Shown: one piece after another, positions 58,166 to 64,000 of the stretch
How positions within the stretch are numbered: the stretch's first letter is position 1
Layout of the letters: each line of letters opens with the position of its first letter
From: Archivesica marissinica
Lineage: Eukaryota; Mollusca; Bivalvia; Venerida; Vesicomyidae
Length of the DNA: 64,000 nucleotides
Direction of reading: 5' to 3'
NCBI GenBank assembly: GCA_014843695.1
Contig: CM026394.1
Location: 41,276,196-41,340,195, forward strand
The notes under the pieces: model-generated
Seen by the model: the letters and a program-made list of their open reading frames with translations, nothing else
Told to the model about the DNA's origin: nothing
The model's database searches: none
Made by a program: the position numbers and the translations under genes

Positions 58166-58311
58166 ACAAATTTCACTCGGCCATTGCCACCAATGACCAA
58201 TGTAACAGTGTATGGAGTGCTTTTCTATTCACTTTGTGATTGCCAACAATGTAACACATTCCGTTATAGTTGAGCATGCAAGTTCATATCTCAGTTCATT
58301 TTGACTTTCAG

Positions 58312-58404
58312 GGATGATCCATTTGGCGGTGAGCTATTACCTGCAGACGTCCCACCCTTGTTGGAGAGTTTACCCACAGAGGATAACGAGAATATTGCTG
58401 AAGA
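58312..58404 (+). CDS. CFAP221: CFAP221, exon with LPADVPPLLESLP
   Basis: 93 bases. It starts with the third base of the Trp codon and ends two bases into a Glu codon. Acceptor TTGACTTTCAG, donor GAAGA|GTGAGT. LLPADVPPLLESLPTED matches the conserved L-P-x-D-V-P-x-x-L-x-x-L-P of CFAP221. Confidence 0.85.
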
Positions 58405-58439
58405 GTGAGTTCATTTAGATCATGGGAAACCTGTGTTAA

Positions 58440-58655
58440 CCCATTCAACACCAAGTAACTGATATGGACTGGTCCATGATATAGAATAAATTAATAAGAA
58501 AATTACAGTTGGACCAGTTTATTTATCAAATATTCTAAATATAGTAATATTATTTGCAAAAAGTGCAGATCCTGATGAGACGGCTTGTCACGAGCAGGCT
58601 CATCTGGATCTACACTTTTTGTAAGCCTATTTAGAGGTATGTGGGGTTGAAAGGG
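58440..58655 (+). mobile_element. MITE I, copy 2
   Basis: TTAA at 58436-58439. Ends CCCATTCAACACCA and GGGGTTGAAAGGG. The right target is CTAA, a mutated TTAA. The same internal hairpin as copy 1 is present. It lies 35 bases after a CFAP221 splice donor. Confidence 0.85.
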
Positions 58656-58831
58656 CTAAAGCTTTTGTAACACCTTTTTCTTTCCAGTTAAAAGTAAAAT
58701 ACATTTACCGGTACTGTTAATGTCTCTTTTTGTGTTGTTTTTTTCTTTAGTTGGAAAAAATAAAATTATATTTTTGCATTATTATTGAAGTAAATAGAAT
58801 AAATTGGTGTTGCCTTAGGCAAGGCACTTAA

Positions 58832-59063
58832 CCCTTTCCTTCATAGAGATTTAGGTTAATATACTATTATTACTCCATACAAACGACAGCCATTTAGCTA
58901 TCATGCAGTGGATAAGTAGTCGCCATATCTATCCCACCTCCATAGATATTACTGGGACTACATGAGATTCTGACCTTAATTATGAACATTGGTTTGGCTA
59001 CTACGTTGTCAATGTATGTCGTATTGGTAATGGCATCAAGAGGTGCTTCTATGAGGGAAAGGG
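58832..59063 (+). mobile_element. MITE H, copy 2, single core
   Basis: TTAA at 58828-58831 and ends CCCTTTCCTTCATA/TATGAGGGAAAGGG, with one core unit. The right-hand 85 bases are repeated immediately after (59064-59150), so the end has been tandemly duplicated. Confidence 0.85.
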
Positions 59064-59157
59064 TTTATGAACATCGGTTAGGGTACTACATTGTCAATGT
59101 ATGTCGTATTGGTAATGGTGTCAAGAGGTGCTTCTATGAGGTTACGGGTTAGCTCCA

Positions 59158-59270
59158 CATTGTCCCTTCTCTCTCCATCATTATGACGGATTCTGTCAGG
59201 AACGAGGTCTTGAGAGCGATTAATATAATGTTGTGAAAACTTGTTTTGTAATTGAATTAAAATAAAGTTT
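59158..59270 (+). mobile_element. SINE-A fragment
   Basis: Body and tail only (CTTCTCTCTCCATCATTATG, GATTAATATAATGTTG). A second, similar fragment lies at 59370-59480, so this part is duplicated. Confidence 0.65.
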
Positions 59271-59369
59271 TGTTATGCTCGTTTTCAATTGACATCGTGT
59301 AACAATCAACTGTCACTGAATCATGTTCTGGTCCGCTGTGGTGCTGTGGTGCTTGGCTCAAACTTGTGT

Positions 59370-59480
59370 TCTCTTCTCTCTCCATCATTGTGACGGATTC
59401 CTTCAGGAATGAGGTCTCTGGAGCGATTAATATAATGTTATGAAAACTTGTTTCAATTAACCTAAAATAAATTTGCGTAA
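59370..59480 (+). mobile_element. SINE-A fragment
   Basis: Same part of the element as 59158-59270, sharing its private TAATATAATGTT variant. Confidence 0.65.
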
Positions 59481-59623
59481 ACCAGTAATAGTTGATACCA
59501 TCCCTCCCCTTTATTGACTTTTATATTATGTATTTGAATTGTCAAGACTCCTTACACACCCTTATCTTTAAATAAAAAGGTAGCCACATGCAAACCAGCA
59601 TTGTCGGCTACAAGCATCCTGTT

Positions 59624-59848
59624 GTTAGTTTATATAAATTTATTTCAGCTCGATTGCGAGTTCGTACAACATGTATTAATCACTCACGAGACCTCATTCC
59701 TGATGGAATCCATTGCCATGAAGGAGAGGGAAGAGGCAATGTGGAATTTAAATGCCTTGCCTAAGGGCACACTCATAACTGCTCCAGTGAGGCGCAAACT
59801 CCGAGCCTTTTGCATCTGAAGCGACCGCTCTATCATGACTTCCACATC
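59624..59848 (-). mobile_element. SINE-A, full length
   Basis: Complete but with a short deletion at the tail (GATTGCGAGTTCGTACAAC). It ends about 45 bases before the next CFAP221 exon. Confidence 0.85.
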
Positions 59849-59894
59849 CCTTTGTTCACGTCCCATTTCCTACACTTTTAAAATATTATTTCAG

Positions 59895-60014
59895 AGAGGA
59901 AGATGACGAAGGAAGACCTACATCGCGCTTGGCTGTAGCCCTGACCCCCGACATGGTGAACGCCCAATTCCAGCTGATAGACCCGTCTACACCAGCAGAG
60001 GAGAAACAACCCAT
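59895..60014 (+). CDS. CFAP221: CFAP221, exon with ALTPDMVNAQF
   Basis: 120 bases, acceptor AATATTATTTCAG, donor CCCAT|GTAAGT. Phase fits on both sides. An acidic start (EEDDEG) is followed by LAVALTPDMVNAQFQLID, matching the L-T-P-E-M motif of vertebrate CFAP221. Confidence 0.85.
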
Positions 60015-60182
60015 GTAAGTTCATAGCTTGGGTCGCTGTTGCTATTTTTAAATTTATTTCAGCATATTTAATGCAATGTCACGTTGCTGCTTCACTGATC
60101 AAGCCCATGTGATTGCCGTTCATAACCCGATGAACCACACAATTATTCTACTCTCTAAGAATCCAAGGTGATTATTTATGCA

Positions 60183-60292
60183 TGGTGGCACAAAAATATA
60201 GTCTGCACAAAAATATAGTCTGCACAAAAATATAGTCTGCACAAAAATATAGTCTGCACAAAAATATAGTCTGCACAAAAATATAGTCCGTT
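60183..60292. repeat. 17-bp tandem repeat, about six copies
   Basis: Unit TGCACAAAAATATAGTC, nearly perfect, in the CFAP221 intron. Confidence 0.95.
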
Positions 60293-60330
60293 CCAACACA
60301 TGTTAACTAATCAAACAGACCACTTGTTTT

Positions 60331-60620
60331 TTTATTTTACGTTTATTTATCGTCGCTACCGGTTGCCCATATGAGCGATGCCTCCTGAAGAGATTAGTTA
60401 TTTTAGATTTTGGAGGATAGTGCAATGATACAGACAGAGACCCTTCCAGAATCTCCTCCGGTTCTTTTACGTGCGCGGTGTAAAGCACCGACACGAGACC
60501 TCGGTTTAACGTCCCATCTGAAAGACTGTTAATTTTATTAGGGTCAGACGGGGGATCGAACCTGCGATCCCTGGATTACCAGTCCAGCGTGTTACCACTG
60601 GACTACATATCCGTCTGTAA
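60331..60620 (-). mobile_element. SINE-B, full length with intact tRNA-Thr-like head
   Basis: On the minus strand the head reads GACGGATATGTAGTCCAGTG. An anticodon arm follows with 5-bp stem CTGGA/TCCAG and loop CTGGTAA. B box GGTTCGATCCCCC comes next, then CCGTC, which can pair with the GACGG start. This is the best-preserved cloverleaf of the family here. Confidence 0.88.
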
Positions 60621-60654
60621 AATTTTAGTTGAATTGTTCTTTTTCTCTGTTTCA

Positions 60655-60885
60655 ATGAGGTATGAACTATTAAATTATTAAATCTGGACAGAGATATTCT
60701 ACAGTAGTTTATTGTAAAAATGTGTTATTAATTCATTAATTAACAACATGATTTTGATCAATTCACATTCATCATGCCGCAACATCTGGTTAGGGAATAA
60801 CAGTAAATCAAAGATTCCAACTAAACAGACCATTATACATGATTTCGGGTTAATCACACTTACACTTTGTCTGCCAAGGGAGGTA
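60655..60885 (-). mobile_element. MITE F, diverged right part
   Basis: Parallel to 63480-63700 (shared GCCGCAACATCTGRTTAG and AACAACATGATTTTGAT-like stretches), with many substitutions. It runs into the GA tract. Confidence 0.6.
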
Positions 60886-60898
60886 CATGGCCCAGTGG

Positions 60899-61259
<361 letters not shown>

Positions 61260-61493
61260 TAGGTTTAATCAACGTCTCATTTTTGTACAAGCATACACAA
61301 CATATTGAAACAGTAATATTAAAACAATGTACAAAACCACCCATGTTTGAGTTATAAGAGACAATCTAAGATAAAATATAACAGCATCTAAAAACTTGCT
61401 TTCAATTCAATTAATAAAATACAGTTTTATTAAACAGTAAATTTTAATGTGAACTACATGCTGTGATGCATATCTGTATATTTTTTGTTTCAG

Positions 61494-61565
61494 TGATACT
61501 TTCCCGCATGGCAACAGAATGCCTGCAACCAACATTCCAGTCTCCGCATACGGTCCTGTACCCAG
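61494..61565 (+). CDS. CFAP221: CFAP221, penultimate exon
   Basis: 72 bases, acceptor TTTTTTGTTTCAG, donor CCCAG|GTACGT. It encodes DTFPHGNRMPATNIPVSAYG and PVP. Phase agrees with both neighbours. Family similarity in this exon alone is weak. It is accepted on phase and context. Confidence 0.75.
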
Positions 61566-61720
61566 GTACGTCGTTTGTTGTTGTTTGTTGAGCTTTTAGC
61601 AGAGTGTGAACACTATTGCGATTACATTCCATCAATTACTGTCATGATAGTTATTTATATATTACCACGAAGATTTTGATATATTGGGCAATAGCTTTTG
61701 GACACGATTAAACACTATGT

Positions 61721-61975
61721 AGAGTATGTGGCTGTCCGATTAGTGCAGTGGTTAGCATGCTCACTTCTCACCAATGCAACCTGGGTTCGATCCTCAGACC
61801 GGGAAGTATGTGAGATGGTACGGTGGTCGCCAGATCGGAGAGGTGTGTTTTCTCCGGGTACTCCGGTTTCCTCCCACACGAATGGCCACATTTACACTCT
61901 CATCTGCGCCAACGAGAGTGATTAATATAAGTTGTTAAAGCTTGTTTCACAATCGTTATTCAAATAAATAAAGTG
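61721..61975 (+). mobile_element. SINE-C, full length
   Basis: Best plus-strand copy: GTGGCTGTCCGATTAGTGCA head, CTGGGTTCGATCCTCAG B box, GGTGGTCGCCAGATCGG and TCTCCGGGTACTCCGG body, tail GAGAGTGATTAATATAAGTT then AATAAATAAAG. Confidence 0.88.
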
Positions 61976-62034
61976 TTTTATATGTATATATATATAGAGT
62001 CTATATGAACATACATACATCTCCCTCAACTTTA

Positions 62035-62231
62035 ATGCAAATTTATTTTAGCTCGATTGCGAAATAAGTTCTTACAACTTATATTAATCACTCTCGAGAC
62101 CTCAGAACAGGCATGTGGAACTTAAATACCTTGCCTAAGGGCACAATTGTAAAGTCTCCAGCGGGTCTCAAACTCCAGACCTTTCACACCTGAAGTGAAC
62201 GCGTTAGCACTGCACTATCATGACTTCCAAT
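62035..62231 (-). mobile_element. SINE-A with internal deletion
   Basis: Tail at left, head at right (GGAAGTCATGATAGTGCAGT on the minus strand). About 40 bases of the body around the TGGAATCC region are missing. Confidence 0.82.
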
Positions 62232-62559
62232 CTCCCTCAACTGTTGCTAGGGAGACAAGCTCAGGGAGACTATTGCTCCCATGTCTCCCTCCTGCTCAGG
62301 CCATTAAGTGTGAAAATTACAGGTTATTTAGTACTTTACATGTTTCTCGGTCTTTTTTGAAGAAATAAAATTTGAATTATTTCAAGTACGGAAACTTTCC
62401 AACTTGCTTTCACAAGTGGAAGGTCAGTGGTTCTATTCGGGTGCCCGTCCATGCCCGCGATATTGCGACGTGGTCACCTGGTCTTCCTCCACCAATCACT
62501 GATGAAGAGTCGTCACGTGACCTAAGCTTGTTTGTGTGACTTTAAACTACCAAGACAAA
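62232..62559. other. Intronic stretch without recognised feature
   Basis: No exon or repeat recognised. Includes CCCGCGATATTGCG, a short palindrome of unknown meaning. Confidence 0.4.
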
Positions 62560-63175
62560 CAAAGAAAACGAAAATGAAATATTTTATAAAACTATTTTTA
62601 TCCATTTTTAAACACCAAAGAAAACAAAATGAAATATTTTATAAAAGTATTTTTTATCCATTTTTAAACACCAAAAGAAAACAAAATGAAATATTTTATA
62701 AAAGTATTTTTTATCCTTTTTAAACTACGAAAGAAAAAAAAATGAAATATTTTATAAAAGTATTTTTATCCCTTTTTAAACACCAAAGAAAAAAAAATGA
62801 AATATTTTATAAAAGTATTTTTATCCCTTTTTAAATACCAAAGAAAACAAAATGAAATATTTTATAAAAGTATTTTTTATCCATTTTAAACTACGAAAGA
62901 AAGAAAAATGAAATATTTTATAAACATATTTTGATCCCTTTTTAAACACCAAAGCAAACCAAAGAAAACAAACATGAAATATTTTATAAAAGTATTTTGA
63001 TCCATTTTTAAACACCAAAAGAAAACAAAATGAAATATTTTATAAAAGTATTTTTTATCCTTTTTAAACTACGAAAGAAAGAAAAATGAAATATTTTATA
63101 AAAGTATTTTGATCCCTTTTTAAACACCAAAGCAAACCAAAGAAAACAAACATGAAATATTTTATAAAAGTATTT
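62560..63175. repeat. About 62-bp AT-rich minisatellite, ten copies
   Basis: Unit contains AAATGAAATATTTTATAAAA and CATTTTTAAACACCAAAGAA, with a CTACGAAAGAAAG variant alternating. It ends 17 bases before the last CFAP221 exon. Confidence 0.95.
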
Positions 63176-63191
63176 TTGTGTTGTTTTACAG

Positions 63192-63318
63192 GGAGAAGCG
63201 AGAGGAGGAACTGGAATACTTCATGACAAAGAAATACAATCGGCTGGGAGCGAAGATTCAATCCCGCACTAACACACTCAATGCTTTAACGACAGATCCC
63301 AAACTTGTGCTAAAATAA
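63192..63318 (+). CDS. CFAP221: CFAP221, last exon
   Basis: Acceptor GTGTTGTTTTACAG. The first base completes an Arg codon. 41 codons plus TAA. It encodes a basic, probably helical tail, EKREEELEYFMTKKYNRL, ending DPKLVLK. The seven exons together give 870 bases (289 residues and stop) without a single phase conflict. The canonical polyadenylation signal AATAAA at 63314-63319 overlaps the stop codon. Confidence 0.82.
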
Positions 63319-63319
63319 A
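63314..63319 (+). terminator. CFAP221: Candidate polyadenylation signal of CFAP221
   Basis: AATAAA overlapping the TAA stop. If used, the 3' UTR would be only some 10-30 bases and end at the edge of MITE F. Another downstream signal could be used instead. Confidence 0.45.
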
Positions 63320-63351
63320 CATATATATTACTGTTATCAGTGTGAACATCA

Positions 63352-63730
63352 ATGAGAGACATCGGTCAGTTACTGCCCCTGAATACTCCCTAAAAGTAGT
63401 TAGGTCCTATTAAGTGTTTTCCTCTGCTTTTTAATCGTTGTTTCCTTTGAACAACAGGCTAGCAATTTTATTCCACTATCGCTTTATATGATTATTAAAG
63501 TACTATATCTCGACAGATCTCCTACAGTGTAGCACTGGTAACTTATTTATAAAACAATGCTATCAGTTAATTAACACGATTTTGATAAAATCACAATTAT
63601 CACACCGCAACATCTGATTAGCGAACAACAGTAAAAACAAAGGATTCTAAAAGGACCTATTCACATTTTGGAATAAATCAGACTTTATCTACTGAGGGAG
63701 GTAATAGAAAATTAGAGATGTCTCTCATTG
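63352..63730 (-). mobile_element. MITE F, best-preserved copy
   Basis: About 379 bases with inverted ends ATGAGAGACATC and GATGTCTCTCAT. It is the reverse complement of 865-1248. It starts 34 bases after the CFAP221 stop codon. No target-site duplication is clear. Confidence 0.8.
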
Positions 63731-63786
63731 TCTGTGCAGAAACAAATTCAAGTTCTCTGTGAGTAAGCTTCTTTAATAGTTTGTTG

Positions 63787-64000
63787 GTGAGTCATGGCAC
63801 TATTATGGTGATTCATGGCACTATTATGGTGATTCATGACACTATTATGGTTAGTCATGGCACTATTATGGTGATACATGACACTATTATGGTGATTCAT
63901 GGCACTATTATGGTGATTCATGACACTATTATGGTTAGTCATGGCACTATTATGGTGATACATGACACTATTATGGTGATTCATGACACTATTATGGTGA
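63787..64000. repeat. 21-bp minisatellite, truncated by window end
   Basis: At least ten units of GGTGATTCATGGCACTATTA plus T, with GGTTAGTCATGG and GGTGATACATGA variants recurring in a three-unit order. Confidence 0.95.

Noticed and set aside
60331..60620. Functional tRNA-Thr gene
   Set aside because: The head is embedded in a repeated SINE-B body, has mismatches, and lacks a terminator directly after the 3' end.
63748..63984. Asn-His-Met repeat protein on the minus strand
   Set aside because: Translation of the 21-bp minisatellite, without start context or neighbours.

Overview
The window is nuclear DNA of a multicellular animal. Protein-coding sequence is split into exons with GT/AG borders. 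Introns are packed with tRNA-derived SINEs, small inverted-repeat transposons (MITEs) and minisatellites. The gene content is a Mab-21/cGAS-like protein with TPRs, a CD225 (dispanin/IFITM-superfamily) protein, an ankyrin/SOCS-box protein and a ciliary protein. Together with a molluscan-type LINE tail, this points to a lophotrochozoan, most likely a bivalve mollusc. The species assignment is inference.

Layout. 1-6.5 kb: repeat-rich flank with SINEs, a 5'-truncated LINE (3048-3734) and a complete but broken Tc1 transposon (3971-5590, TA target duplication). 6.9-11.2 kb: last two exons of a plus-strand Mab-21/NTase-fold gene with C-terminal TPRs, split by an intron that holds a 1.3 kb minisatellite. 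13.3-19.4 kb: three exons of a minus-strand CD225 protein with a Q-rich octapeptide repeat. 20-23.5 kb: five tandem-repeat arrays. 24.1-25.4 kb: intronless ankyrin-repeat/SOCS-box gene. 25.5-30.9 kb: MITEs (three TTAA-type families, one TA-type, one 94-bp palindrome) and more arrays. 31.0-50.7 kb: at least 19.7 kb of one 24-bp minisatellite with 30-bp spacer units and higher-order structure, ended by an exactly 1,000-N gap. 52.2-63.3 kb: seven perfectly phased plus-strand exons encoding the C-terminal 289 residues of CFAP221 (PCDP1), a motile-cilium central-apparatus protein. Its upstream exons were not found and may lie in or beyond the gap or array.

How the genes relate. They do not form an operon. 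Three of the four (Mab-21/cGAS-like, CD225, ankyrin-SOCS) belong to families with members in innate immunity or ubiquitin signalling, so a loose immune neighbourhood is possible but unproven. CFAP221 is a housekeeping ciliary gene.

Repeat families carry local labels. SINE-A has a Leu(CAG)-like head. SINE-B has a Thr(GGT)-like head. SINE-C and SINE-G have other tRNA-like heads. D is a 153-bp MITE with a 9-bp target duplication. E is the 94-bp palindrome with a 6-bp duplication. F is a ~380-bp MITE. H, I and J are TTAA MITEs. L and M are dispersed repeats. The huge open frames across 31-51 kb are a by-product of repeat lengths divisible by three and are not annotated as genes. The most unusual items are the giant minisatellite, a three-deep transposon nest at 29.4-29.8 kb, and a SINE copy that carries the splice acceptor and first exon bases of the Mab-21 gene.
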